A DNA stretch of 64,000 nt from Micropterix aruncella. Lineage: Eukaryota > Arthropoda > Insecta > Lepidoptera > Micropterigidae. Positions 1 through 11,852 of this stretch are shown here, piece after piece (within the stretch, counting starts at the first letter, position 1; each line of letters starts with the position of its first letter). The stretch covers positions 17,078,075 to 17,142,074 of the forward strand of contig OX155963.1 of NCBI GenBank assembly GCA_944548615.1, read 5' to 3'. Below the pieces are notes generated by a model. It saw nothing but the letters and a program-made list of their open reading frames with translations, searched no databases and had not been told where the DNA came from. Both the position numbers and the translations under genes were made by a program.

Positions 1-372
1 TCGGATTCAACGAAGGGGTGTTAAATTTGACAAGGAACATAGTAACAGGCGACAAAACATTTACAGCTACTACGCCGAAACTAAGCAGCAATTGAAAGGC
101 CCAAAGCATTTGGGCCTTTCAAGATGGGGCCGAACCCAACTAAAGTCGCGCGTGGAAAGTGCCACGAAGCGGATGATCGCTTCTTTTTTTTAAGAAAGCT
201 GGACACGTGGCTACTGTTGCTTTGGAGAATCATCACCCTGAATGCCGATTGGTACACGACCATTTTCTTGCCGGAAGTTATAGACGAACTCCGTTAAAGC
301 AACTGTAAACGCTGAATCATCTTGCACCTTGACAATGACAATACCAGCTCTCAGCTTTCGTAATTTATATTG
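1..372 (+). pseudogene. mariner transposase fragment (middle part)
   Basis: Reading the three forward frames in turn gives a mariner-like transposase core. The pieces are NIVTGD followed by KT (the first catalytic aspartate), QSIWAFQDG, MIASFFKKAGHVATVAL, NADWYTTIFLPEVIDELR and then LHLDN (the second catalytic aspartate region). The order and spacing match the middle of animal mariner transposases, which cut and paste DNA at TA sites. The frame changes at least three times and stops are present, so it is dead. It runs off the left edge of the window and ends near 370 in unrelated AT-rich sequence, so both ends of the protein and the inverted repeats are missing. I infer an old, truncated copy; the subfamily is not decided. 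Confidence 0.75.
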
Positions 373-1485
373 ATGTATAAAAATAAATGAAAATGACTGC
401 AAAAAAATCGCCTCGTTACTTTTCTGCGAATTCGGTACTTTTCTGCCTTATCGGTACCAACTTTTCTGCAAAGGTAGTACCGATATTTAGAAAAGGTAGA
501 CCGGTCGACGATCATGAGCTTAGTCTTGCTTTTGTTGATTAGTGATAGCGAGTCCCATATCCTATCTTTAGCACTGTCTTCACTACAGTCTGACTACAGC
601 TACTAAATCCACGTGTAGTCCATTGCGATGAGAGTCTCAACCATGAATATCGATGGGTTGAATGGTCGTGAGATGGCACCCCTCGGCGGGGCGGCGCGGC
701 GGGCGGCGGGCGGGCGAGGCGGGCCACAATCACTTGCGAAACTCGCTCTACATGACGGCTGACTAGAAACCGGCAGCGCGGCACGGCGCGGTGCGCTGTT
801 GCCGCATCGCACGGCCCGACACGGCGCGGCGACGGCGACCCGCGCGGGAACTTGTTTTGCCGCGTGCGGCGTTGCCCCATCTCTCCCGGCTCGTCGTCCC
901 GACTCCGGTACTCGTACTCGCCCCACCGGACGGACCGCTCTTTCTTGTTGATGCCATTTCGACGTACCGGCCGAAGAGGTACCTGCTGACTGCTGAACGG
1001 AGCTGTCATTCCTCTTTTTTTCCTTTCTTCGGTGGAATACCGCGGCTGCGCGACAGCCAACCGTGAACCAACCGAGGACTGCAGATTGCGCAAAAAATAT
1101 AATAATCAAACTCAAAAGATTTACACACTACAAATTCATAGACTAGGTTACATGCTGAACGTTAAAAGATAATAATATTACATTTGCTGTTAAATATTTA
1201 ATTAGGTTTTTACCCTATGTTCAAGACCAAAATAAACACCTTGTCAACGACCCTAGTGTTTGCGGAGATAGCCAGCAGACAATGAGTCATTCATACAATG
1301 TCCGGCGTATAATATATACATAGGTTCGATGGTGGAATCGTCTGTCTCCACATTTTCAACGTTGACGCAACCGATTATTATAATTGCTATTTATTCTGGA
1401 CATGCACCTTCGCTGATATGCCCAGATAACACATTGTAAATCAAGACATAAACAATGTTTTTAGGTGCAAATAAAGTCTATTCAT
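373..1485. other. unassigned; GC-rich block at about 660-1070
   Basis: The block at 660-1070 is strongly GC- and CpG-rich (runs such as GGCGGGGCGGCGCGGCGGG), unlike the AT-rich surroundings. Open frames exist in several registers on both strands, as expected from GC content alone, and none resembles a known protein. It could be a host CpG-rich promoter or 5' exon, or the remains of a GC-rich element. The flanks (373-660 and 1070-1485) show nothing I recognise. Confidence 0.3.
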
Positions 1486-1720
1486 ACACGACTTCCCAAC
1501 AAAAAAGGAGTGTCATGTTTTCCGTTTCTTTATTCCACCATAACTTTTAAACGCTCGAACCGATTTAGAAGTGTGTGGTATTGTTAGAATCGTTATTTTA
1601 TTACGAGTATCACAGGATACCTTAAGTATCCAAATATCAAGTAAGTCGTTGTCTAAATGTCCAAATGACCAAATATCAATAAATTAACATAAATATCAAT
1701 AAATTAACATAAATACTTGT
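1486..1720 (-). repeat. dispersed repeat family X, end fragment
   Basis: It begins with CACGACTTCCCAACAAAAAA and runs through CGCTCGAACCGATTTAGAAG to AATTAACATAAATA. The same ordered blocks recur at about 15.0-16.1 kb, 39.7-40.15 kb and 49.8-50.2 kb. This marks an interspersed family whose terminus lies at the CGACTGCCCAAC block. I see no coding sequence. The class is unknown. Confidence 0.7.
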
Positions 1721-2150
1721 TAGAAAATAAAACGTTTTTCCAATCCTCAGAAATCCAGAGCTTATATTTTTGTACCCGTGTCATTCTTTTTTGCTTCATG
1801 GTTTTTGTAAGAAGCCTCCTAGCTTTTCGCCTACTTTCCAAGAGTCTTCGACGTACCGTACAAGCGTGCACGATCGTCCCCGAAGGTGCAGGCTCCTTTC
1901 GTAAGTTGTCACTAGTCTTGTGTGGGTTAACTTTACTGTTGCGAATCAAAATGGTGTCATCTTTTGTAGTAGTTTTACTTTTACGGCCTCATTTTCCGAT
2001 TCTTTGTGGTAAAATTAAACCAGATTCCCTGTGACGCTGTATGATGGCCTCTGTTGATCCCAATGATATGTCACATTCCTCATATATTCGTCTTGACTTA
2101 TCGATGTGTGTTCTGAACGAGCAATCACCTTTCTGCGTATTTCCAACGAG
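1715..2150 (-). pseudogene. Tc1-like transposase remnant
   Basis: On the minus strand, the part nearer 2150 reads SRRIYEECDISLGSTEAIIQ then RHRESG, the N-terminal helix-turn-helix region of Tc1-type transposases. After a frameshift near 1985-1990 it continues TTTKDDTILIRNSKVNPHKT, then TVRRRLLESRRKARR, then YKLWISEDWKNVLFS. The last block leads up to the first catalytic aspartate; here the expected FSDE reads FSN, and the similarity stops at the edge of repeat family X. Everything beyond, including the rest of the DDE core, is missing. A full Tc1 transposase is about 340 residues, so less than half remains. It is inactive by truncation and frameshift. Confidence 0.8.
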
Positions 2151-2204
2151 ATATCGATTGTTTTCGTAAGTATGAATCCGAATATCTTTAAAAATCATCA
2201 AAAA

Positions 2205-4439
2205 GTCCCCGACAGACGCAATGCGAAAAAAAAAACACTAAAATCCACACACAAAAATAATATGACAAGCTCTTAGGATGACATTAGAAGTTAGTGAGAT
2301 TTCACAGTATAGAACAGTGCTGCTACATCAAAAAACAGATTTTACTTGCCAGTATGAAATATTTCGTAGTGTTCAGATTAATTTGCACAAGGGTGTATCT
2401 CAATGACATTGCAATGCATTTTATATAGAAAAATGTGACGTTCCCTTTTAAGTACATTTATTTAAATTCATTTTGCAGTGAGAAAACGAAGCTGCACCAG
2501 AAATTATTGAGATGCAAGCTTACAAAAATGGAGATTATTGACATCGTATTAGTATCATAGTTGCAAAAACAGACTTACACCACGACCTACCTTCACGTAG
2601 CGATTATAACGCACATGCATAATGCTTATGTATACTTGGACATTTCCTCCACAAAAACCTTGAGTTTCAGATCAAATGACGCGATGACACGTGATAATAA
2701 CCCTCTGTGTGTAGCAGTACTATTTATTGAGTATTGTGTGAACATGAGACGGCCGATTGTATCGTGTGACTTTGTAATCAAATTAAATGTAGCGAATCGA
2801 GATATTAATTGTGCAATGTTTTGCTGGTTTCCAGTATAGTTTCGGAAACATCAGACATAGCGTGTCTCAAATATTGTGGTGTATTTCAAATTAGAATTCT
2901 TCCATATAAGACTTTTAAAGTTGTATGTGGAAATATTATGCAACCCCTGTGCATATACTTAGAGCTCGCAAAAAAGTGCGCATCGCACTTCCAGTCCATT
3001 AAATTTATCCCAGGGAAAAAACACTTCATTATCGTTCTGCGCGTCACAATGTTATGAAGGACGACAAGTCTGAAGTTTTAAACAGAAAACGTGCGGACAT
3101 ACTCATTTTGGGTATTTGTTTTATCAGACGACCAGATAAAAAATATTCTTCTCTTCACAAATTTCGAGATATCCCACAATACATTCAAATAGGTCGGAGA
3201 AAAATGGATATTTGCGAAGGCAGTTTTAATGTATACATGTCAAATTGTAGGAAGCAACATTTCGCAGTCACATTTTGAATGAATCCGATCAGAACTGTGA
3301 CAATAATAGGAATTGTTATCGGTAAATCAATAATAGTTAAATCCCTAGTTTTAAAAATAGGTACTCGAGACAAGTTTGAAAAAAAACATAAGTGCATTAT
3401 ATTATTATGAATTATATTATACAAAACCACGAAATTTGTTTAGCATCTCGGCCAGTCGAATTATTTTTTTTCCATATGGTAGGTATTTTTGCTTAGTAGC
3501 ATTGATTAGGATATTGCAATAATTCCTGTATCTCAAATAGTAGTTACCTTTCCTCGATTGGAGTGGCTAACTTTTTTTATATTTCTCCTTTCGCCTGACG
3601 CAGAAAAGCAAGACTTAAGTGATCCGCGAAACCGAGAACATGCGAGTTTCTCGACGTTTGACTTTTCCAGGGAATATTAGCGAACGATACACAAACACCG
3701 GAGAGAAAGAACCGAGGCAACAAGAAATCGACATCGCAGAGACGTTGACGCGCACGGAGCCGCGGGTACAACGCATGTAGAATAAAATCGTGGAAATAAC
3801 AGGAGATGAGAGTTGGCTAATAGCCGAAAAATGTATAAAAAAGTGGCCGTAGTAATATCGAAGCGAGGTTTGGCAACGTCGCGCAGGCACACACAGGCGG
3901 ATATAAACCACGGGCGTGTGTGAGTGCGGCTGATAGCCACAGACGGTACACATAACAATATCTACGCAGCTACAGAAGCTATGTTTACGTGACGAGGCGA
4001 CGGCGGTGGGGAGGGAGGGAGAAGGGGCGATGACGTCAGCAGTGTTTCTGAAATACTAAATTTACAACGCCCGCCAACAGCAAGCAGTCTGGGACAGGCA
4101 TGAGGATGAGGCAGTCACAGAACGAAGCCTGACGAAGGTGGGCGAGGCCGTTCTGCTACGCCACGGTGAACGACGATCGAGATGAGACGTACAAGCAGTG
4201 GTGGGTTTACTTACACAGCCTGCAAGCCAGTGCTTTTTGTCACTTCTTTCTGCACAATTCACAGTGTGGTCAAGACCTAAAATGTGTTTTAGTACATTTT
4301 CCTACAGGATCATTCTACATGGTAAGACAAGATGGAAACAGTGTACAACTTGTTTTGATTAGTTGCTGTGAAAAAAGAAACACAATTAACAATTACTTTG
4401 ATGCACAGAATAATTTAGCTCCAATGCTTTATAATAATA
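2205..4439. other. unassigned stretch; possible promoter-like segment at 3.6-4.1 kb
   Basis: There is no recognisable gene or element here. Between about 3600 and 4100 the GC content rises. There is a TATAAAAAAG sequence near 3835, GATATAAACC near 3900, and a perfect CRE-type palindrome TGACGTCA near 4031. These could belong to a host promoter, but no downstream exon can be pointed to, so this is only a suggestion. Confidence 0.2.
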
Positions 4440-5285
4440 CTAGCTGACCCGTGCCCACCTCGTTGGGCGGTAAACATTTTTACTTGTGATGAAATTATGA
4501 GTGTGGTACGGTTAGTACTGTGTGCTATGATTTATTTCCTGACTGCCAAAAGGAGGGTTATATTTTTACTGCATATGTATGTATGTATGTATATACATTT
4601 GCATGCCGAGTTGGCTATATTACCGGGTTTCTAATGAGTGAATGAAATGATTATGATTGAATAAATTATGTTTATTTTAATTGTTCAAAACTTCTCTGTA
4701 TACTATATTAGATGTAATGTTATTATTTGGTACCATTCTTTCAGGAGTTCCAACCCGAGATACGGTCGCGGTTCCATACCTATGTCGTATTATCTCTAAC
4801 CATTTATGCAGTAAAAGAAAAATTATATGCAGTAAAATGGAAAAGTCTTTTGTTTTAAATACTTGAGGCGATAAATTTACTTATTTTGATAAGAATTCAT
4901 AATTGTTGATAATATGACCTATAAACATGACCTAACGATTTAACTTATTTTTTTAATATAAAAAACCACTTTTTGTGACAAATATAAAAGAGACATATGC
5001 TGTCGCTGACTTTTCTCTAAAACTCAATCATATATTTCTCATCGTTAAGGCGGCGTTCGTAAGAAACGTTTTCATTCGACCGTTTTTTCTCAGACTTACT
5101 TTGCAAATCCGACTACTACGAAAAAGTCTTTCCATTTTTCGGATTAATATATAGCCTATGACACTCACAAATAACGTGACTTTCTATTGGTAAAAAAAAA
5201 ACAAAATCGGTTCAGTAGACCCAGAGATTACTTCCTACAACCTCACAAACTCACAAACTTTACCTCTTTATAATATTAGTATAGA
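4440..5285 (-). mobile_element. Helitron, non-autonomous, copy A
   Basis: Read on the minus strand it starts TCTATACTAATATTATAAAG and ends GGGTCAGCTAG, followed by T. That matches the Helitron rule of 5' TC, 3' CTRR and insertion between A and T; both flanking bases are present. It has no terminal inverted repeats and no target duplication. It carries no Rep/helicase frame, so it depends on an autonomous partner. Copies B (15.1 kb) and C (63 kb) share both the end sequences and the internal blocks. Confidence 0.85.
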
Positions 5286-5399
5286 TAGGCATTGCGATTC
5301 AAAATCAATTTACCATGATAGAATTTAGAACATCAATAAAAACGTGATTGTTTGATAAAGGACTAACTACTCTATGCCAAAACCGAACTCATCACAATC

Positions 5400-5850
5400 T
5401 TTGACTAGGTAAATTAAAAATTAATAAAATAATAATAATAAAAGGAGTTTATAGTGTACTATATGTGTAATATGTATTCACTGTATTTATGCATTACTAG
5501 GTATTTATGTATTGGTGTTGGGTATAAACATAATTTATTTTCCACTAATGTATGAGAGTATAACGGGATAATTCAGTGTGTGTGTATTATATAGAAGTGC
5601 GAATGTTTATTTTTTCTTTTTCATATGACCGAACGTCATACCAGTCAGCTTGCGGAAAAGCAATATCCGAAGTAAAATATCAGCATCCATACGGGCGTTT
5701 TTTGCTCAGTTAGGTATGCGATGAGCCAACGGCTATGGCTTAGTTAGTTTTTCCTGCACGATTTGTAACAATGTATGCCGAATATCACATAACCCTTCTG
5801 CAGTAATCTTGTAATATATAAATAAAAATAAATAAATGGTAAAAAATCTG
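5400..5850 (+). mobile_element. LINE 3' tail, non-coding
   Basis: This segment shares ATCAGCATCC, ATACGGG and CTCAGTTAGGTATGCG blocks in order with the 3' region of the LINE fragment at 9.2-9.9 kb and, inverted, with the one at 48.6 kb. It ends in an A-rich tail (ATAAATAAAAATAAATAAATG). No reverse-transcriptase coding part remains, as is usual for a strongly 5'-truncated retrocopy. Confidence 0.55.
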
Positions 5851-5854
5851 ATTG

Positions 5855-6145
5855 ATACACGGTATCATAATACTATCACCGGGCCAAAGCACACTGTTAC
5901 AAGATGCCGGGCCAATCTCGTCCGCTAGGGCTACCCAGCGAATCCAGCAAACGTCTGTGAAACGCTGCAGGATGAAGACCAACTCCTATCTTGCTAGCAG
6001 CCGTCAACCCCCATCATACACTAGGACCTACAAGAACCTGGATGGTCTTCTTGTTCGATAAAAAAACAAGGCCACTGGATCCGGATAAACCTGGAAAAAC
6101 GGATGGACCGTGTTACACCAGCCAGGCCGCATATTTTTGGAGAAA
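5855..6145. other. unassigned spacer, moderately GC-rich
   Basis: The segment around 5880-6140 (GCCGGGCCAATCTCGTCCGC and following) has short open frames on both strands, but none resembles a known family. It adjoins a truncated family T copy and may be an older element of its own. Confidence 0.25.
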
Positions 6146-6566
6146 CGAGTCTGGAAGCAGTACTGCTTCCTATAGAGCGGGGGTGGTTGCTGATCTTACG
6201 GCGACTGCTCTTGAAACGACCATCGGCTACCCGATCCCGGGTGAACAGCCGGGCAAAGGACGCCGTGGTCCGCGATAGACTCTGTTTGCGCCGTTTCACC
6301 GCTTCGTAAGGGAGAGGACCGCGCAAGCGACCTCGAACTCGTAACCAGTCAAGAGACCGGAGTAATTTGGTCGCAATCGGAAGTAAGGGCGTGAGTGTAA
6401 GCCCGCTGGGTAACATACCTGGTTATCTCGCGGATAAGGCGTTGGCCTCTTACGGGCATGTGGTCCAAGTCTTCTGCGTTCACTTCACGGGATATAGAAC
6501 GACCAATCGTTAAAACTTCCTGAGGTGACGGGTTCGCCCGTTGTAGTTGACAGCTCTATTTGTAGT
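6146..6566 (+). mobile_element. family T non-autonomous element, 5'-truncated, older type
   Basis: Similarity to family T starts at GAGTCTGGAAGCAGTACTGC and continues to the 3' end GTTGTAGTTGACAGCTCTA. Compared with the near-identical copies at 25, 33, 34 and 57 kb it is clearly diverged. It lacks the second internal copy of the 45-bp block found in them, and ends in CAGCTCT instead of CACCGCAAGA. It therefore belongs with the 51.4-kb copy in an older subfamily. Loss of the 5' end is what incomplete reverse transcription would leave. There is no conserved reading frame. Confidence 0.75.
6474..6546 (+). ncRNA. three-way-junction RNA motif of family T (copy at 6.5 kb)
   Basis: P1 pairs CTGCG (6474-6478) with TGTAG (6542-6546). 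P2 pairs TCACTTCA (6480-6487) with TGAGGTGA (6521-6528) and encloses a small hairpin AACGA/TCGTT (6498-6502/6507-6511). P3 is CGGG/CCCG closed by a TTCG loop (6529-6540). Strands joining the helices are 0-1 nt, so the helices should stack. Transcription is inferred, not shown. Confidence 0.6.
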
Positions 6567-6571
6567 TGACA

Positions 6572-6945
6572 CCACTCCACTGCTTCCGTTTACACCGTGG
6601 TAGTATTCAGTATTGTTCGCCCGCGCCGCTTGCATGCATGTTTGCTTGTTTCGCGCCGCACGCGCTCGCAATATAAAAATTGGCACGTGACATATACGCT
6701 GTGGCTAATAATAGCTTCATTGATTTTGAACCTACAAAACTGGCGGCAGACAAAAATAAAAACTTTCGGTTCGTAGCTAATTGTCAAGGAAGCCCTGTGA
6801 CTCGTTTTTACAAGCTTTATATTGACTTGCAATGTTTGTTGTATGTAATTTGTCCGTTTCAAAATTTGCTAACCATTTTTCAACCATTTGCTGGTATTCG
6901 ATTGAGCTGAAATTTGGCATACCTATGTACGTTCGGTGTCAATGA
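6572..6945. other. unassigned AT-rich stretch
   Basis: A short open frame covers part of this stretch but matches nothing known. The phrase GAGCTGAAATTTGGCATACC near 6905 also occurs, in variant form, in the 10.6-kb and 23.2-kb elements, so part of it is probably old repeat. Confidence 0.2.
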
Positions 6946-6989
6946 AATATTATGGTACCATCGAGCCGATTTGTTGATAAAGCCTGGAA

Positions 6990-7350
6990 CTTCCTGATGG
7001 AAAATGGTAGAATAGTCAAATTTGGGCTAGTATGTTTTGTTATCATGAGTAGGTACTTTCCATTACACATGATGAAGGGTCTGAAGATGGAGCCGAAAGA
7101 TTGCCACTGTAACTCTCTAATGGAAAGTGTTAAGATAGTCGACTTTGAGCTCGTTTGTTTTTTTGTCTCGAGTACTTTCCATTACACACGGTGACGAGGG
7201 TCTGAGGATGTATCCGGGAGATTGCTGCTGGAAATCCCTGATGGAAAGTGTTAAGATAGCCGTGTTTTGTTGTCACGAGTACTTTCCATTACACACGAGG
7301 ACGAGGGTCTGGGGGATAGTGCCGGAAGAGTGCCACTGAAACCCCTTGGT
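6990..7350 (+). repeat. tandem minisatellite, about three units of about 110-120 bp
   Basis: Each unit begins TGGAAA(G/A)TG and contains GAGTACTTTCCATTACACA, then GAGGGTCTG(A/G)GG, then GATTGC(C/T)(A/G)CTG. Units start near 6998, 7120 and 7242. The units have diverged in sequence and length, so the array is not new. Open frames across it are accidental. Confidence 0.7.
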
Positions 7351-8885
7351 GGAAAATAAAGCTTGTTTTTAAAAATCTTTTTTAACTTTCAATTTATTTA
7401 AGTAATACACCTACAAGACTGTGGCTACAGAATAACAATGAGTATACTGCAGCTATGACTGTTACTATAAATAAGCACATCGCATACACACTCAACAGTA
7501 ATATATAATATTTATTGTGTAGATCGCATCGCACCACCTAACACTCATTTTATCAGTAACAAGGCCGATAACGCTCTCAGGTGAGCACTTAATTTCTACT
7601 ACGCAAGTAAATAAACCGACGACCATGAATGGAAAACTGCGCATGCCCGAGCGCTAGCGTTATCAAATCACTAGATATACGCCGCCGCGCCGCGCCGTTC
7701 ACGAGTTCGACTAAAATAAAACCGGCATGCCATGCCAGCATGTCATTCTGTCATTCTGCATTACCTTGATTTCTTGATCGACATGTACGTACATGCATGC
7801 ATGAGGGGATTTTGAGGATGGAGAGCAGGTTATCAAAGCCCGCACCCAAGAGTTAGAGTTAGATTAAGAGTTCGACGACACTCCCTACGTTCATCTATCT
7901 TTAAATTATTTCTAAACGCAATCATTATGCATTTTTTACAAAATCCGCTTCAAGGCTTCACCATAGAAAGCAATTACGCATCTAATGCCAATTAAATTTT
8001 CATTTGATTCATCATTCCCTTCGAAGTTCGAAAACGACCAAACAAGCATTATGTCCTCAAAAAATTTTTATTTTTATTTTTGATGAAATCGCTTCTTTAG
8101 ATATCGACATATCTAAAGACAGATAGATATTTTGGATAGAACATCTAAAATATAAGAAAATGTCATATGGTAGTAAAATATTTCATATCAGAAAAAAACG
8201 AACAAAGTGGTCACACTTTGGTTTTTTACAAAATCAACTCATACATAATAGAAAAGATTTTTTAAAAGAACTACAATTAAAAAAAATGCCCTTTTAAAAC
8301 CCTAATTTAATAAAACAAAAAAATATATATTTTAATTATTATAGTAACAAACTTTATTGATACAAAATAATTTACATGAGACAAAAATAAATAATAACAG
8401 TGCTTGTTTACACATTAAAGATTTTTTTTAAAGTGGATGAATTACTAGAGTAATAAAACACTAAACCGTTTTATTACTACAAATATCGTGATTGTTAATA
8501 TTACATATCATGGTAATATTATCAACCACCTCGCTTTCATATACATTTCTTACATGAAACTATTATTTTACTTTTATATAAAGTTTTCTAATTTGGTCAT
8601 TTCTGAAATTAGTTATACATTTATTATTCGTTTTGTGTGTGCAGTAAGTAATTGAGAGGTCGCTCAAAAAAACATTTTTTTATTTATTTTTATTTTAGTG
8701 TTTCATCCACTTCAAATGTGTCACTAAATTAAACTCATACTGTATAAAATAAACTTTCCACGAACAGTACAGAAAATAAAACAAAGCAATATTAGAAAAT
8801 TGAAACAAGAAAAACGTCGAGGTTCATTTTTAAAACTAGAATGGATGACAGATTGTCTACATCTGGCGCAGTAGACAATAGGGCA
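7351..8885. other. unassigned AT-rich stretch
   Basis: There are no recognisable genes or element ends. A short GC-richer patch lies at about 7640-7720. The rest is AT-rich with simple A/T runs. Confidence 0.2.
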
Positions 8886-8887
8886 TT

Positions 8888-9138
8888 TAACCCCTCAAAT
8901 GTGAGGCGTCCCTTAAGGGATGCCTTGGCAAAATGTATACAAAATGTATATAAATTTATATAAATGTAAATATAAATGTAAATGTGCGCCGCTTTATAGT
9001 AATCCGCTCTATAGTAATGCTATAGCTCTATAGTAAACCCCGCTCTATGTAAATGTAAATGTAAATATAAATATAAATTTATATACATTTTGCCGTAGGC
9101 AACCCGAGCTAATCGCCATTCATTTGAGGGGTTAAATA
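8888..9138. mobile_element. TTAA-flanked palindromic MITE
   Basis: The ends are inverted: TTAACCCCTCAAATG on the left and CATTTGAGGGGTTAA on the right, so TTAA can be read as the target duplication, as for piggyBac-type elements. The interior is also partly palindromic: GGCAAAATGTATA ... AAATTTATATACATTTTGCC, with tandem ATGTAAATGTAAAT. It has no coding capacity. Confidence 0.6.
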
Positions 9139-9175
9139 CGGAGAGGTCTTTGATACTAATTAGCTGATTCTAAAG

Positions 9176-9910
9176 GTCATCAATAAAAAACCCCCTAGAT
9201 ACCCCTCAGCGAAACTCTTTACAGAATATGGAGTACTTGATGTGAGGCAATTATTCATAAAACAATTACTAATTGAGTTTCACAGAATCAAGGATCAGCA
9301 GACAAGAAGCCAACAAACTAAAAACACAAGGCAAGCTACTGGGTCGAATTATAATATTCCGATTGTAAAGTCCTCATTTGCCCAAAGGCATTTTTACTTC
9401 CTTGCGCCGAGATTTTATAATAATTTAAATGAGAGTTATAAGAATGAAAACAACTTAAATTCATTCAAAATACTTATAAAGAAGTACCTGCTTGAAAGGG
9501 GTCCAATGTATGCGGAGTCTCAATTGCTCTCGCTAATAATTTAAGTTGTTTTATTAAATTATATATTACTAACTAATATCAAATCTCGTGTATTATTTGC
9601 TATGTATATATATGTGTAGGTATGTATATATATATATTTATGTATGTGTGTATGTATGCGTATGTATATATGTATATATTCTTATGTATCATGCAATACA
9701 ACTTAAGTTCAGAATATCAAAAGAGTCAGCTCGTCGATACAACTAAACAAAAATCAGCATCCCTAGATACGGGTCTCTGACCTAGTTAGGAATGCGGATA
9801 AACATTTTCACCATAGGATGTGCTCAATCTCTCCCAACTCAACCATATTATGTAAATGGTGTTTATATGACATATTATATGAAGTTATTGTAAATTAATA
9901 AAATAAAAAA
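9176..9910 (+). mobile_element. LINE 3' fragment (end of ORF2 plus 3' UTR)
   Basis: The coding part runs from about 9190 to a stop after 9541. Its frame reads RYPSAKLFTEYGVLDVRQLF and then SFAQRHFYFLAPRFYNNL. This is the poorly studied C-terminal region that follows the reverse-transcriptase domain in many insect LINEs of the Jockey/CR1 kind. The fragment at 48.5-49.46 kb carries the same protein segment (KVLDVKQLFIKY, TTFAQRQAFFIGPKLYND), so both come from one family. After the stop come a TATATATG microsatellite, the shared ATCAGCATCCCTAGATACGG block and an A-rich end. It is 5'-truncated and non-functional. Confidence 0.75.
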
Positions 9911-9911
9911 A

Positions 9912-10612
9912 TTAAATAAAATAAAACTAATTCTATCTGTATTATATTGGTATGAAAGGACGGCTCCACCATGAGTGTACGAAGAAACCAATTTGGGCCA
10001 GTATGAGCAGACCATCCACTCTCTTCCTTTTGGTTAATTATGACGTCAACATTTTATATCAAACGTATTCTTAAACAAGAGTTGTGCCCAACCAAATCCC
10101 GAACAAAATTGCTCGGATACACAAACGGATAGTATACGTATTGCTTGGAGTAAAATACGCTTAAGAAACTGTAATTTCTATAGCATTTTGTAATTCCTAT
10201 AGCATAATCCTTGTGGGTTCGAAATAGCGGCATTGATGACCTCTCCATCCTGCTCCTCTATATCGATTCGTATAGTCATCTCATCAACACATCACTCAAC
10301 CATTTCGGGGTTGCGGAGTACGCGCTCGAGCAGCGCAAATGATGATGAGCCCGCGAGCGCTTTCACCTGGTTATTATACATATGTGAGTTTGCGTTGCTA
10401 GTAAGTGAGGTAAGTCACTGACCTACTGAATGTCATCACCATACATTTGGATATGTTCAAATTCAAATTGTGAGAGATACCAGCTGTAGACGAAATCTAT
10501 ATCGAGGTGCAGTGTTCACAAGTTTGGACACTACCAAATCGACTGACCGCCTAATATAATGTTTAAGTATTAAAAATCTTGCAGACAAATTACACTATTG
10601 TTTTAAAGAAAA
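9912..10612. other. unassigned stretch
   Basis: I see no gene or element ends here. Short open frames at 10054-10421 show no known similarity. Confidence 0.2.
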
Positions 10613-11575
10613 AAAAAACACCGGTTGTGTCACCTCAAGACTTTCCCGGCAAGTAGCCAATGACTGATTTCATCTGAATAATAATTTCATAAATAAAATC
10701 GATGAGCGCCCTCTCCCGGCCAGCGAACGAGCCCGGTCGAGTCCCGTTGCAATTGCTTTGGTCAGCGCGTTTTATTTCTCGGCTAAGCTCCAACAGACGG
10801 CGTTAATATTTGATTAAAAGGTATGGCGAAATTTAAATATTATAAGTCCAGCTTGTACATGAGATATTCCAACCAAAATTTCACAATGTGATTTCGGCCA
10901 ACAAGGCGTATGTAGATGTAGACCGAATTTCACGTCTCTTAAGTCCAATATTTCGAGATTGAAATATGACTAGTGCGCCCCCCTGGTGACTGATTTCATC
11001 TGAATATTAATTTCATAAATAAAATCGATGAGCGCCCTCTCTCGGCCGGCGAACGAACCCGGTCGGGTCCCGATGCAATTGCCTCGGGCGGCGCGTTACG
11101 TTTCTCGGCTAATCGCCAACAGACGAAGTTAATGTTATGTTTAAAACGTATGGCGGAATTTAAGTATTAATGTAGCTTGTATACGAGCTATTCCAACCAA
11201 AATTGCACAATGTGATTTCGGCCCAACAAGGCACCTGTAGACCGAATTTCAAGTCTTTAAGTCCAATATTTCGATATTGAAATATGACTAGTGCGCCTCT
11301 TGGTGGACCGATTTCAACCACAACCTTTTCAACTCTTGCCATGACAAAATTTCAGCTCAATCGGATGAAGCGTTTGGGGGCTATCGTGGAGGAATACACA
11401 CACAAAGACCGATACACAGATAGACTATAATCTGGAAATGGTCTTAATCGTCTCACGAGGGAAAGGGGGGGGGGTCAAAATGGATATTTCCCTCTTCATC
11501 TCGAAAACATTTTTCGCGCGTTAATAATACTTTCCCTGCTCGTCGGTTGGTGGGCCGGGAAAGTAAATTTAACCG
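10613..11575. mobile_element. non-autonomous element with ACTTTCCCGGC ends, copy 1
   Basis: The left end is CGGTTGTGTCACCTCAAGAC then TTTCCCGGC. The right end is GGGCCGGGAAAGTAAA, giving inverted ACTTTCCCGGC termini. The element at 23.24-23.73 kb has the same termini and interior in the opposite orientation, with GGGGTGACACAACCG at its matching end. The interior includes TCAGCTCAATCGGATGAAGC and a run of 10 G near 11468. There is no transposase. The superfamily is not decided. Confidence 0.55.
10661..11311. repeat. internal tandem duplication, period about 326 bp
   Basis: The block starting TGACTGATTTCATCTGAATA occurs at 10661 and again at 10987. Both blocks run through AAATCGATGAGCGCCCTCTC and TTGAAATATGACTAGTGCGC. 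The two units have accumulated many differences, so the duplication is old. The shorter relative at 23.2 kb has a single unit. Confidence 0.75.
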
Positions 11576-11852
11576 TGCCCATAATAATTAAACAATAATA
11601 AGGATTAAGTTAAAATCATTGTTAAAATAACAACACCATGTCTTTCTTTATTGAAATCTACCTACATTTTAGACGAAAGCACAGTCGGAGACTAATTTCT
11701 TCCGCATTATTTACTAGCCTCGACCACATGGTAAATAAACGGAACAGCGACAAAGGTTTTAAAGAGCGTACAATTTTTTTACCTATTTTGGTAGGGTTGC
11801 ACAGTAGAATACAATTAAATAAACGAAACATTTATCAACTCTTTGTTATATA
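11576..11852. other. unassigned AT-rich spacer
   Basis: No element ends or gene could be recognised between the ACTTTCCCGGC element and the mariner. Confidence 0.2.
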
